A stretch of 64,000 nucleotides of DNA. Source: Apostichopus japonicus (taxonomy: Eukaryota; Echinodermata; Holothuroidea; Aspidochirotida; Stichopodidae). The notes beneath the pieces were generated by a model. The model did not search any database, was not told where the DNA came from, and saw nothing but the letters and a program-made list of their open reading frames with translations. The position numbers and the translations under genes were made by a program. Below, piece after piece: positions 32,101 to 46,300 of this stretch; the first letter of the stretch is position 1, and every line of letters begins with the position of its first letter. The stretch lies in contig NC_092568.1 in NCBI RefSeq assembly GCF_037975245.1, forward strand, positions 28,797,501 to 28,861,500, read 5' to 3'.

Positions 32101-35100
32101 GCTACATAAGGGTACGCTAGGCCCGTACGCCAACAACTGCGTAAAATGTTAACCAGGCCTCCTCAGGTGCCACGTGAAAGCTTTTCGTAAATTCGTAATG
32201 CTGCAGTTGAGGGTAAACCTACATCAAGCTAATATGGTTGGACACAGGATGAGATGAATTGCAAGATTGAGAAGCAGTTCGGCCAATGTATTGTTAGGGC
32301 CTATACCACTGGCCCAGGCCTATGCTATATTTCAAACACCTTTGCTATCATATTACAGTGCATGGGAAGAGATAAAACACATCCATACCGCTAATAAAAT
32401 GGAATGCATATAACATCTCTGTAAATTAGATTTTGTACATTGGGGTTTGAAACTAAAATCTGCTAACCGTGGTCACATGCCCAAAAAATTTAGAATGTTT
32501 CCAGCAGGCATCGACAAATATTTTAAAGGTGGTTGCCATTTGGCTAGTGTGACAAAAAGTCTTTGTACACCCAAAGAAAGTAATGAACGTGGTAAAACTT
32601 AACGCAGAAACAGTTCCAAAGAACAGCAAAAATACCCACGAAGGTAGCTTGGCTTCTGTAGCATTTGGGCTTCTGTAGTATGTGTGTAATCCTATATAGC
32701 ATCTCATTGCAAGTTTGAGCCGCTTCTCGATTAGCGACTGCACTTTTTCCAGTTATATATTCTTGCCTATTTAAATGCCAAATGAAAAACTAAGGTTGAC
32801 AAAGCATCGCAGCCTGTGTTGATTGGAAATCTGAAAACTCTTAACAATCTTGACTGTGAATGACAGCAATCTTGTCTCAAAAATCCTTCAATTTTTGTAT
32901 TTTTGCGAATTATAACCAACAGCATGTAGAAAATGCCTCAATAAAGAATTGAGGAGGTGTCTGGCCACCTTAAGTATATTGGTATTCTGACATGCAACCT
33001 TCTTTTCTTCACATTTTTGTGTTAACGAACCTTCTATTATTATACCGTTGTCAGTGTATGGTACTGTGAAGCCTAACAACTCAGCAGTTCCATACTTTGT
33101 CGGTGAAAATGTTTTTACCAAAATGACAGATAAAAGTGTATTGTGGATTTGATTTTCTGCATTATCAGCTCTAAAGGGGTCTTGTTACACTAACTTATGA
33201 ATTTTAATAGCATGGAACTGGGATAATAGTGGTTACAAGTTACAACTTGTTAAAAGGTTTTGTATATAATGAAGTAATTTAGTGCTCTTATATTTAAGTT
33301 CAGATGGGGATTTCCATTAGACGTCTAATATTGTTAGACATCTACTAGGTCCACTAGCACAGTACTTTACTCACCTGTTTTAGAGGTTGCCTGCGCATAT
33401 TAACCAAGTCGTCAAGATACCGACTTTCAACAAACTTTCTTAACATATGAACAAAACATGTTTATGAATGCTGTTAAAGCACATTACATACTTTGTTAAC
33501 TCAACCTGTTCCCTGTAATAAATAGTAATATTAGATATTATTGATGCTTTTGCTGTGTTTTTAAAAATGGAAGGACTGCTCTGTAAAGTTTGTGAACCAC
33601 CTCTGTACATGAAAATTCCCTTATATAGTGTACATGCAGATAGCCACCCAAGGTTACACCGTACATTCCCAATGAGATTTGTCATTGATGAAATCAGTTT
33701 ACAACTTGCTTCAAGTTTGAAAATGTACTGATTTTATCATACTGTAAAATGTTTGCAACAATAGTCTTGCTAATATTAGGGTTTTGACTAGTTCTTTGGC
33801 CAGTTTACCCAGTTTACCCAAGTGCAGTTTACCCACTGGCTGTGCAACCCAGAGAGATTAAATACGCCTCTATCATTACCTTTTCAAATTCAATCGGGGA
33901 TAATTCTATGGCTTCAGGAAATTCAATACTTGGAAAACTACTTTGATGTTATTTGACCATTCTCAGGGTGAAATATTTCAGTCTAGGCCTAATTGTGGCA
34001 ATAATTTCACTGTGAAATTTAGGGGCTTTAAGTAAACCTAATTACCTGCTGTCAGAACTTTTCAACTAGTAGCAAAAGTTAAAAAAAATTAAGGATAAAA
34101 ACAAGTTTATGTCCACTCAACCACAGGAATATTTGCAAAATTTATGACCTTGGGGTCCAGGACTTTCTTTTTGGAGATGTTCGTTTAACTTAATCCATCC
34201 AGCTGCTGTAACCTAAGCCATAGAATAGTAAGATGTAACTTTACAGAAAATGTTGGTTTAGCTTACAGGCCCCTCCCATGGTTAAATTACAAGTTTATAC
34301 TAAAAAAAATATTGATTTTTTTTTTTTTAATAATATGTGTAGTTTTTCACTAATTGCTTTTGAAATATCTGATGGACCTCACACAAGAGTATGATAAGGA
34401 GATAATGGTTAGTGACTTGGAATCCCAAACCATTTTAATGAAAACATGCACCTTGAAATTGATCTTACATTCATAATCAAATTGCTCAGTCTACTTACTG
34501 TAAGTAAGCATAGCTGTTTTGTGAAGACCCCAGATGTATCCTGAAAAAAATAGGAAATAACAAAATTTAGGGTCTTTCTGTTGCAATCGTGATAGAAATA
34601 AGAGGCTGCCTTGGTCATATCTTACAATCATGTACAATAAATGCTAGTAGTACAAAATTACCAAATAGTAATATTGTTATCCATAGTTCAATGTTTTGGT
34701 TGATTGAAGAGTAAGTGCTCTGCCAACACATGAACTTTACCTTTGGTTTCATGCCTTGGTGCATGCATGTTTATGTGTGAATGCCACATGTGTTGCTCTT
34801 GGCTGTGGAAATGGAAACATTTCTTAAAGCAGCATTTTGCGTCCTTTTCTATGATATTTCTCAACCTCACTGACTCCACTATGTCATAACGACATACATA
34901 ACTAGCTTATCTATTTAAATCTTACTTCAAATGGTGGCATAAAAGTCGAAAAATTTGCAACTTTCAACTTTGTTTTTCTCCAAGATATTTTCCGTTGGGA
35001 TCTCAATCAACCTCGCCCATAATATGAATATTTAAACACTACGAACGTCATTGACCAATACGTAATCCAACACCAAGCTTGATTTGTATACAGTCTATAT

Positions 35101-35109
35101 GGCAGTTGT

Positions 35110-35138
35110 ACCAGGGAGTTCCATAACAACTCCCTGGT
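35110..35138. repeat. Perfect 11-bp hairpin
   Basis: ACCAGGGAGTT, 7-nt loop, AACTCCCTGGT. It is isolated in AT-rich intergenic DNA. It could be a small foldback remnant. No T tract or other sign of function. Confidence 0.8.
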
Positions 35139-37248
35139 TGTGCCAACGCAAAGTCTTGAATCTATTTTTAGCAACGGCTCATAACTAAACCTGCATCTCT
35201 GATTGGTTTAATTCAAACTAGTGGGTTTGGGGTGCTGTATGCGATTAATTTTAAATGTGGAATTTTGTCGTGGATACTTTTCTCATTCTCTGCAAATATC
35301 CTTAATTACTCGCCAATTAACGATGTTGGCAGGGATAAACTTGGCTGATATCTTAGTTTGCTGTTTTGTGATTGATATATGCAAAAAACTTGATGGACAT
35401 GTCAAAAAAATAGAAAACGGCGACCAAACGCAAAATGCTGCTTTAATTTAGAGCTGTAGGTTGTTTCAAAGCCCTGCTTTTCTTCATAACCTTATGATCA
35501 AACTCTCATTGATCCGAGTCAGCACATTGGTTGCAGTTAATTGCTGACATATTTTAGCTTTACAAGTATGTAGATCTGTAAGTAAGTAACAGTAAATGTT
35601 GATTGGTTTCATGATGGAGAGCCACTTCACTGTTATTCATGCAGTAGAATCGTTCGAGTTAAAAATGTTTATAGTTTGGTGAGTTTAATTTTCGAAAAAT
35701 TTGTGATTCATGTGTTCTGAAATCCAGAATTAATGGCAGATTGTGCCTCAAGCAACACTTTGATCTTTTTTTACATCATTTATGCTTTTTAACTGAAAAC
35801 TGTCAAGAAGAAATACCTTTGGAAGTCAGTCAAAGGTTTTGACACAAATCAATGGGTGTATATATCACCACACATGTGGTGAAGTCATGCACCATGAGCA
35901 GGGGGAACTGGAGAATTGTGGTTTAATCCATGGCCATATGATAGGCATGTATTGTTCTAACTAAGATCCCCTCCCCCCCCAAAAAAAAAATGAATGGATG
36001 CATTTGTTGGAACATGTAACTCAAAGTATGTTGTTTTGCTCTCTTGACAATCAATATGTGTACTGTTTGTGTATACAGTACATGTGATTACTTATGCAAT
36101 AAAACTTCCTCATTGATGTTTATATACAATGATGAAGATAATTATCACGTCATGTCAATCACAACTGTTGTTTTCCTTCCTTTTAGCAATCATAAAAATT
36201 TAAAACCTTATATATCCATTATTTGTACCCTGGAAATGAAAATTTTCACAAGGAGAAGTATGAGTAACACAAAAGAAGTAATGTTTTCAATCACACAGGA
36301 GGAAAAGATGTTCATAAGAACACTTCTGCATGTTAGGATATTCCACTCACCTTTTCATGAACTCAGATGTGTGTCTGTTACCACAGCTTGTTTTGTAGCC
36401 TTTACCTGCAAGCTTTTTGTTTTATGATATTTTCTTTAGATACACATGGCTTTACTAATAAGGAGTTTGACCCCTGATCGACCTCGTGAGAGGTCTTGTT
36501 GGGGGGGGGGGGATCACAGTTGTGTAATGAAATAACAGACATTTTTTTAAGGGTTAAACTCCTTTAGTATTAATAGTATTTTGAAACACATGGCTTTGTT
36601 GTTGACATTCACCAGTTGTGTGCTGTGGATACACATGGTTGGAGTTGAATGAGAATCTGAGGTTTAGTCTTATTGTTTGCCATTGTTACTTGATGTTTTG
36701 GCTTGAAAGTAATTTGAAAATCACACAAGACAATATTGAAATTATGTGTTCCAGCGCTGCTTGTTTGAAGAGCCCTGACACAGTGCACTGCTAATCGGCA
36801 TGTGTACGATTTATTTAATATTTGAAATGTGAGCTGGCTCTCTTTATAACTAAAGGGACACATGAACACAGTATGCATGTGTATAACTAGATTGAATGAA
36901 AACTGTCAGCCACGGTATATATAACATATTTAACAAAATAATTAACACAAATTTTGTTAAATATTTAACCAAAAAATATTTAACAAAAAAACATTTTTGG
37001 GGGGAGGAATATCACTTATAAGTAAATTACCACTGGGACACCAAAAAAAATTTTTGAAAAGAACACAAACTTTTTAGCTAGAATGGGATTGACACAATGA
37101 CTCCAGGATTGTAGTCTTTTATAAGTTGCAAATAATTTCCTAGTCAGTTTCATATTGTTCATTTAAGTGTATTCCATGAAAAGTTCAGAGTTTGTAATAA
37201 TATTTTCAGTATGATGAAGTCAAGATAAATATTTCGTTTGTCTTTCAG

Positions 37249-37315
37249 ACAGAATCCCACAATGAGTGAAACGAAAGAGGCAGCCGAAGAGTCCATGAAG
37301 ACTCCTGAACCCAAG
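37249..37315 (+). CDS. Gene 2 exon 1 (13 nt 5' UTR, residues 1-18)
   Basis: The acceptor TGTCTTTCAG ends at 37248, so an untranslated exon lies further upstream. ATG at 37262 opens MSETKEAAEESMKTPEPK, an acidic/lysine-rich unstructured start. The donor is GTTAGT at 37316, phase 0. The exon is short, but the acceptor, start, open frame and donor agree and the phase fits the next exon. Confidence 0.8.
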
Positions 37316-40300
37316 GTTAGTTAAAAGCAGACTAACATGATTTTCTAATGTTATATCGTATGGTAGACAGTATAGGCAGTTATGGCATTGATAGGATAGG
37401 ACTACACTGCAGTCACTGAACTGAGCCTACACTTGTAACATAGCTGTTTGCATGTTTGGTTTTTTGCCATATGAATGAATGCCTGACATTTTGATTTTCT
37501 GTAGAAGAATTGTCTAGAAGTAAAAGAAGCTGTTATATTGAAAGCAAATTTCAGTACTGATTTAATGTAGTTTTCAAACAGACACTCTTTCATGATCTAT
37601 GCATGTTTTTGGTGTGTAAGACTATTTAACACTGTGTTAGACTATTCAAATTTTTTGGTGACTGTTGGTAACTTTGAAAACCTGAAATATTTTTTGAATC
37701 CTTGCCGAAGGCAGAAGGAATCTATATGGGATGGTGATGGCATGTGTGTGTTTATGTGACACTTGCTCGTAAGTGCTCGAACTTCAGAAGGATATATAGG
37801 GTACATTTCATATTTGGTATTTAGGTTCCCCTTAGGTAGAACTGGTTTGGGATGGTTGTTTGGTATTGGTCAAAGGTCATTTGAGGTCAGCACGGGTCAA
37901 CGTCTGAAAACATTGTTCACACGTTTCTCAAGAAGTAGAAGTTGCATGCAGTTCAAACCTTGTGTGTAGTTTGCGGTTGGTGAGTAGAATCACAGAGCTT
38001 GCCTGCTTTCTGGTTATAAAGAAAGAAAATGTTTAAAAAATAAAAACATACATATACTGTATATATATTACTATTATTCAGTAATAACTCAGTTTTTATG
38101 AATTCAAATTCAACTTGAAAACCTTTGGAAAAGAAGAAGAAAATAACGATCATACTCACAATATGTTTGGGTTTGTTTTTGGTTTATATTTTCTGTATTT
38201 TGCATCTCAGTGGTATGCAGGAAGTCAATACTCCACTTGATAAGCTGTGTTTGTCTCAGAGTGCTCATACCTTGTAAGAATGGACATGATTGTTCAACAG
38301 CTGTGGTATTTATCGTAGGTTGAAGGTGACGTAAACATGAAATAAATTAGAAGGAAGGTGTCTCTCCTACTCTTGATCCTTCCTGAGTTGGTTTGAAAGT
38401 TGAGCTGTAGTAGTAATTTAATTTATTGGTCATCAACATGCACTCTCCAGTCCCTCCCCCCCCCCCCTATCCCTCCTCCTTTCCAAGATAAAATCTGAAA
38501 TTACTAAGATACCTATCAAGTGCTACACATGAATAGACTATCATCAAATGTTAAGTGCACTTCAATAACCACTTGTTTAATGTGGTTGAGCTCTCAGCAT
38601 CTTGGTTTCGATCCCTTGTTTGCATAAGTTTTACCAAATTTATCAGGCAATGAACCAGGTTTGATTGCAAATTTGTAGGGGTATCAAGCTAAGACATTCT
38701 TGTAGCTTTTTTTCACCCAAAGATTGCCAAGTACAGTACTGTAGTGAGTAATTAGTGTGTCAGTTTGATTGGGACTTGTTCAGATACTAGCATTGATCAG
38801 TCTAGCATTGCTGTCAAACATTTTACTCTTTCATAAATTGCTAAATAACAAGTAATGAAAGATCCATAAATTGATTCTGACAAAATAATATGTCAGACAC
38901 CAATCAAACTTGTTATTCATTCCGGGGGGCGGGGGGAGGGGGGGTGCAAACATTTTTTATGAAAATTATTATTCGAAATGAACTTTACTGGTTTATAAAC
39001 AAAGTTCGATATAGACATATTATGCCATGAATATAATTGTAATTTTTAATGTAATATACTGTGGATCTAAATTATCCTTTCCTATCAAATTGCATCCAAG
39101 GTAAGGTAAGATGTTGAAAGCGAATATATTATGGGGGCCTGGAGTGAATAACACTTTGTTACTGTTCAGTAAAGATAAACTCCCACCTCTACATGTAGTA
39201 ATTCTCTAAATATGAAACAGCTCTGATTTTACACGAGATATATAAAATCTTGATCACTGTATGTTTTTGAATTTACTGGTTGATTTTGGTGATTTTTGGT
39301 GATTTACTGGTACTCTTTTTGTTATTGTCAGACACAAATGTGGGTAGTCCATATGGAAGCTTTATGGGGTCTAAACTGTTGGAAATAAATTAGGGAAGTT
39401 GTAGGCTTGCAACTTGGCAGGAAACTACACATTAGAGAGTGCAGTATTATGAAAGGATTGTTCCATGAATGGGGTGTGAAATGAAGTTAAAGGATAGTTG
39501 ACATTAGGAAGGAAGTACAGTTAAGTTTAACAGTGGTACTGACTAGTATGTACTGAACTACTGTGTGTGGTAAAGTTTGGTAAAATTCCAATTTTAGAAA
39601 ACCAATCACAGATATTCTGTATGTAACCACATTTGTATCAGATACATGTTGAAAATGTTGTGAAAGGAAAAAGTGAAGCAATGGATGTGAGAGAGAGACA
39701 ATAATGAAAAGATTGGATTTTGAAAGAAAGAGGCTACTGTGCTTATAGTGTCCTGTAGGCCAATGTTGTGCTTGGTCATTTACAAAGTACATTTAGCAGT
39801 GGTCATCTTGAGTCCAAAAAGAGTTTTTAGTCACATCTTTAAACAAGACTTATTTACCAGGCATGCACAATGTTCTGTAGTTTGTTATTTTAAAACTATT
39901 TCCATTAGATGAGAGTGGATGTGGATATTAGAAAGGATAATGGTTGCTAGTAACAGGCCATGATAGTTTTACATCATTTGTAGTCTGTGGCTCAACTTGT
40001 TTCATAATTGTACAAGATTTAGGATTGACTAAACTGGACAGATTATTTTTTTCCCCTCAAAACTTTCTAACTGGTTACCATCTTTCAAATTCTTAGTTTT
40101 CATTACAAAAAATCTATCAATTCTATTTTGCTATTTACCTCACGAACACCCAGACATTTTGTTTATGTTTTTATTTTATCTGAAATACATGGTTCACTAA
40201 ATCTCTCTGCCAGCATGTTGAAAAGAGAGATAGTGCTTTTCTGAGGAAGGAAGTTTAACTGTTTTCAGATCTAGCAGTTGGCTGCAATTACAATACCAGA

Positions 40301-40354
40301 TGAAAACTTTGCACATACTGCCAATCAGTTAAATGTAAACTGAACATTCAGAAC

Positions 40355-40397
<43 letters not shown>

Positions 40398-43300
40398 ATC
40401 CAGTTAAAAAAAAAATAGGTTTATGTAAGTAGAAGATACTGCAATATATTGGTGATAAATTCTGATATTGAAAATGGCAGTGCTCAAGTTTGTGTTTCTT
40501 AGTCTTCATTCTAGTGGCTACAGTACAACACACGGTTGTTATTTTGTTTTCATACAGCAGACCACAAAGCGACCTGCTGATGTCTCTAGCCCGTCTGAGA
40601 GGACACCGGGATCGAAGCGAAAGCGGAAGCCAGCAGAACTATACCAGTCTGATGTCATCGATGCTTGCTCTAAGCAAACAAGATCATCTTCGGATGCAAA
40701 GAGAGAAGTTTTCCTTCCTAAAGGTGGCTATGTAGCTGTGAGGAGTGAAGACGGTAAGCAATATAAATGTAAATCCCCTGAATCATCCGTCTCCACATAG
40801 AGCCAGCCTCCCACATAACTCGAGCACCCTGACTCGACCAGTGTCTTCAAGTAATTTACTTTCACTCCAATCTTACTTGTCTTACCATTCCAATTGTCCA
40901 CTTTTTTGCCATTAAGCTTGACCGCTAGAGGTTGTAATATTTCAGCAGCACTTACTTACCTACTCTGTGATCCACTCCCCGGTGGGTCAACCTCTAGTGG
41001 TGAAGCCCTCCTTTTCGGAATCTACCATCCAGATGTCACACCCGACCACATTTTATGGAGTCTTTCATCTGAAAATACGTCTTGGTGATTCGTGCTATTG
41101 GATCACGATTGAACTTTCACAGAATATTCTTTGTCTTAATCAAACAACTGGATTAGTATCCTTTAAATTTTTTCATGTTTTTTTCATTGCACATAATTCA
41201 CTTCCAGGTTGCACCTTGTGCTCACAGCACTTTTGAAGGGGGTAAAGGTTGTTGTTGAGACTCACAGTACTTCAAAGTAATGAGCTGGCTATATAAGCAA
41301 CACCTGACACTGGTTAGGCTTACCATCTAATTATAGCAGTGGCCTTCAGTTTTTTTTTTTCCAAACTTGTTTTTCAAACAAGTATTTAGAAAGATTTTTC
41401 GCCCTGCAGGGTTCGTTTTTTGTTCAGATCTTGGATTCGGTTTTAGGTCAGTCCTTCAATATCATTCATTAGTTAAAGGCTTACTCTTAGGCTTGTTGGT
41501 CCACTTGTCCATGTTTCCCAAGTTTTGGGGTATTTCTAAATTCTTACCACTTTTGTAACTGGTGTCACTTTGTAACCTGCTGCTTTTAATTTCCAACAGA
41601 GCAGCTTGAAAATCCTTTGTTATGGGATCCATAAAATTGTGTGATATTCTACTTCCTTATCACCTGTAGTACAATATACAATCAATCTGGAGCAATTTGG
41701 GGGAAGTAAATGTTTTGCTGTTCCTTTTTTGGTACAAAGTAAGCTCCACATAGGAAATGAAGCTTTCTGTTGGTAAAGAAACCAGGTACCTCCTCAACAG
41801 TACATCAGTGGATGATCTTGAAATGATTGCTGTGAAAGGAAAGTTCCTCCATGATCAGTTTAGGTTAGGTGACTAGCAGTGTAATTATCAACAGGAAGTT
41901 GAAATATGAAAGTAACAAGGATTTCATTTCCTTTTCTCTTGTTTGATGATAGCATTTTACTAATAGACACTCAAAAATTATCCCTCACTCTCACATGTTG
42001 ATTTCACCGAAGTCTTCGGTATGATACACATAGACCGTCGGTGAGGAGAACTTTTCAATGTATGTCACAAAAAGCGGTCTAATATTAACATACGAGTTTA
42101 GATTTAGATTTTTTTGTAAAAAAAAAAAAAGTTGAAGGTTTACAGTCTTGTATGAGGCTAATGCTTCCTCACGCGACTTTACAACTTAACCCCTGGTCAT
42201 TGGTAACTTGTCACACCCACACACCAAAGTGTGCCCAATTCAATCAATCTCTCCTGGGGCACCACAACCACGTGTCCCCCGGGGGCTTCCCATAGGGTGC
42301 AGCCACAAACCGGCGCACACAACTATATTTACAAGTTACCTCGCAGGTCCCCATTTATACACCTGGGTGAAGAGAGGCAATGGAGATAAAGCGCCTTGCC
42401 CAAAGACACAACGTAATGATCTGGCCAGGGCTCGAACCTGTAATACTTAGATCACAAGTCCACTGCCTTAACCACTTGACCACAACGCCCTCTCAATGTG
42501 TTATAATGTGTAATGTGTTATATGCCATAGCTCAATCATAACCTAACAATATGTCATAAATGACCACACTCAGTAGGTTAAGGGGGAGAAGGGTGGTTTT
42601 AAAAATACTGTTTATTTACTTCATGGACCCTCTCTTACCCGTCTCCTATGGATACACCCGGTCTAGCCTAAGGACTGGTAACATTCATGCAGAAAGTTTT
42701 GGGGGGTATTCACTCTTTAAGCACATTTCTCTGGAGACTTGTGTCGGCCAGTGTGATGTAAAGACATCGATGATGAGGTTATTTTGATTCAAATGTTAGA
42801 GATAGCCAATCAGATTACACATTTGGTCTAACTGGTTTTACATTGTATTTTAATGTGTTTCATGTTCATGACGTGTTAGATAACTGGTAAAATCTCCTTC
42901 TCTATTCCATACAGGTTTCTATCTGTGCCAGGTCCTCCATTACGTATACGATGACACAGTGGGGCCCATCCAGGTACAGTGGATGGAAAAGAAGTCAAAC
43001 AACGTCTATGAACTGGACTATATGGACTCTGTGGACCGCGAGTCAGTGTTGACCGAGGTCAGACTCAATCCCGGCGGAGAAAGGGGTCTGAAAACCCTCC
43101 CAGCCGCAGAGAAGGAGAGGATTGACAAGATCTTAGGGTTTTCTCTACAAAAGGAGAAAGGTCTGCTTCAGGGTGTTGACAGTAAGTAAATTCCATGTAC
43201 AGTATGTTACCCCGTACTCGTACAGTATACCCATCATCTGGCTTCATATGTCGCAGTTTATATTTCATATCTTTACTTCTTTCCTGTGGTCTCCTTTTCA

Positions 43301-46300
43301 TAGCCATTAATTAGAAGTATGTTGGAAATATGAAGGTAGGCATTGTTATTAAACCCATGTGACTTTTTCTCAGTTAAAGGTGCACACCGATGGAAAAGTT
43401 GTGTAGAATAAATTGTGACTTAAGTTCTTGGAGATGCAGGCTGAGGACTTGATGATGGCTATTGCCATATTTTCACAGTTTAGGCTTGTAATAGTAAGGA
43501 TATATCTGATAGAAATTGCATTTTCTATGAAGAAAAGAATGCACTTCTCTTTGCAGAAGTGAATATTTCCTACGAATAATTTCTAGCGAGGGTGTGCATA
43601 AAATTGGGTGTGACTAATCTTGACATGTTGAATATTCAATTACTGAAATAGCATGGTATTGAAACCATCATCCCAACCTGTTATTCCTTTACTTATCTTT
43701 GGTGAAGATGTTGCTTTTTCTCCGCCACTGCAGATTGTAAGTGTGTTGTCTTCCTATCAACCGGTATTGTGTTCTCTCCAAACACTTTATTTAGGTTCAA
43801 ATCTGGCAGAAGCTGTTACTGCCTCTATTATCAGGTCCAAGAACCAAGCTAAACACAACAACCCGAGGAAACCCCCATCTGCATCCCATAAAAATGGCTC
43901 GTTTCTAAATGGGCAACCCTCGACAAGTGTTGCTGAGATGAAAGAGACAAATGAGAAGAGGCAGCCTACCAGGAAGCCGAGAGGTAAATATGGAAACGAT
44001 ACATTGAAAGCCTGTTTGATTGAATAGATTGTTCATAGGATGGCTTTAAGTGTTTGTGTCAATAATTCATTACTCCCTCATAAAAGAAAAAGAGTTTGAC
44101 TCTGTTCAGTGTGTTGACCGTTCTACATATCATGAATGTCAGGCATGTTTTTACGTAAGATGGAATCAGTGGTGAAACTGTTCCTTAATCCAGGCTGAAA
44201 ATGTTCCTTCTATGTTCAACCCCTCCCCCCTGTTACCTACTGGTGACCTATTTGATACCCCACACAGGCTCTAGAAGAATCAAAGAGGCTGACGATGAGC
44301 GAAAGGCAGTCGTCAAGTTAAAGCACATCAAACCAATCTTAAAACTCCATAAAATTGAAGAAAAGAAAAATGCCAAGCGTAGAAGCAAGGGTGGTTCAAG
44401 GATCTCTGTCAACTCAGGCTCCCAACACTGGAAAGGGACCAATCAGAATCCAAACAAAGCATTAAAACCAAACTCAAGTATAGCCCTGGTCTCCACAGAC
44501 AGATTTCAGGCAGTCAAGTGAGTTTTTTTTAAAAGTTTTTATTTGTTTTTGTCAACCAACTATGAAAGTTTCACCTCAAAATGAAAGTTTTGCCAATAAT
44601 AAGTTTCACTTAAGATTGAAAAGTGAAATTTGCACCTTCCAAAATGTGGTTTGATGGGTACAACTGCATTTTACTGTGTTCCATTTCAGAAAAGTGATTT
44701 TATTTAATAATGCTTAAAAAAACCACAGTTTTAATGGGTTCATAATTTTGAAAGTCTCTCTTATATTAGTTCTACATGCTGTTGTCAATAAATGAATGTT
44801 GCATGTCCATTGATCATGATACTTCTTGATACTTCTTCGGTGTGACATTTTGTCTTTCTCCTGAGCCATTTATTTTATGATACCTTTCGAGTGAGCAATA
44901 ATATATACATACAACTATTTTGCAGTTATTTAAAGACATAGCATATCTTTTACAAAGTATAGTTGTAAAGATTGGTTTGACATTTTGATGGAATTTTTTT
45001 TTTATACCCAGCAGCAATCCTCATAGCTTTGTTAATGAGAGGAAAATGTGTTGAAAATTACTTCAGCAAATATTAACAATTTTGTAAATTACAGAATTAT
45101 ACTACATGATACACTTTATAGTGCCCTTTCATATTGAAATGTGTTACAGAAAGGTTTGGAGATTAGCAGTTATCACCTTATTGTGTGTGGTCTGGATAAT
45201 GTCTCATTGTACTGCTACTTGCTATGTAGACACTCCAATGTTTTGGAGTTTTCATATTTAAAGTAAACAGTGTCTGTGAGGTTTGTTTCCATAACAAGTT
45301 GTCAGATATAACTTCATCACCCCAATTTCACTTTCTTTTGAGCATATATTCCTTTAATATTGTTGCCAGCTATTTTCATCCAGGAAACTAACCAAGCACT
45401 CAAGTGAAAAATTGCTAAAACAGGCCTCATGCTCATCACAAACTCCCATTTCGTCTTCGATTGTATAGTTCACACAGTTAACTTTGCAGAAGGTAGCCTA
45501 TTTAATAGCACTTAGCACTGTAAAAGAAGTGTCACATTGGTTACTCATTTGATAGTCACAATGCTATGGGGATGAGGGAGGTGGGATGGGGGAGGGGGGT
45601 GGGATGGGGAGGGGGTGGGGTGTTGTGGTGTAAATAGGACACAAACTTGACATGTTCCTTCCTTCTTTTAGCGGGTTTACTGTCACACACATTTCAATAA
45701 TTTTGTTTTCACAGAAAGGAAGAGGATTTCTCAGAGAATTCAAATGTAATGCTATGTAAGGAAGCAATCCATGCTGTCCTAACCAATAACCAGGGATCAC
45801 TCCAGAGGCTGATCGACGACAGATTGAATGTTCCATCTGTCTTTGTGAGCCGATCTGCCGATGTCCAGGAAAATGCCTTGCTGTACTCCATGCAACTCAA
45901 AAGTAACAAAGCGTTTGACATGCTGTCGAGGGAGCTCTTCTCTTCTGCTGCTAGAGTGGGAATGTCAAATCCAGTTTTGGATAAATCGCAACCTAAAAGG
46001 TGTGTTCCCCCCACCCTTTGTTTTTTTTTTCCCTTTTTATTTTTGTTTGTTGTTTCATCATGTCTTGTCTTGTCTTGCCCTCCAGTCTTTTCTGTTCTTG
46101 TCTTGGTTTGTCTGATCTGGTTTTGTCATGTCATGTCTAGTCTTGTCTGTTCTTGTCTTGGTTTGTCTGATCTGGTTTTTTCATGTCATGTCTAGTCTAG
46201 TCTTGTCTTGCCTTCTAGTCTTGTCTGTTCTTGTCTTGGTTTGTCTGATCTGGTTTTTTAGCTCATACCAGCATGCTGGTGTGAGCTATTGTTACAGTGC

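Larger units (their letters stand above)
24945..37248. other. PC 3' UTR and intergenic region, no further gene supported
   Basis: This 12.3-kb stretch should contain the PC 3' UTR and, near its right end, the promoter and untranslated first exon of gene 2. I cannot locate either with confidence. Short open frames on both strands lack splice context and protein-like composition. It holds a 57-bp tandem repeat, a palindromic element, a short perfect hairpin and homopolymer runs. Confidence 0.6.

Noticed and set aside
40468-40557. N-terminal extension of gene 2 exon 2 from the ATG at 40473
   Set aside because: A good acceptor (TTTTCATACAG) ends at 40557 and exon 1 joins it in phase. The open frame upstream is chance.
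42208-42450. 80-residue ORF repeated at 52295-52525 with near-identical protein
   Set aside because: Both are the antisense of the tRNA-derived SINE. The similarity is due to the repeat, not a protein family.
42428-42492. Possible functional tRNA gene on the minus strand
   Set aside because: Both Pol III boxes are there, but acceptor and anticodon stems do not form and the sequence continues into a SINE body found in three copies.
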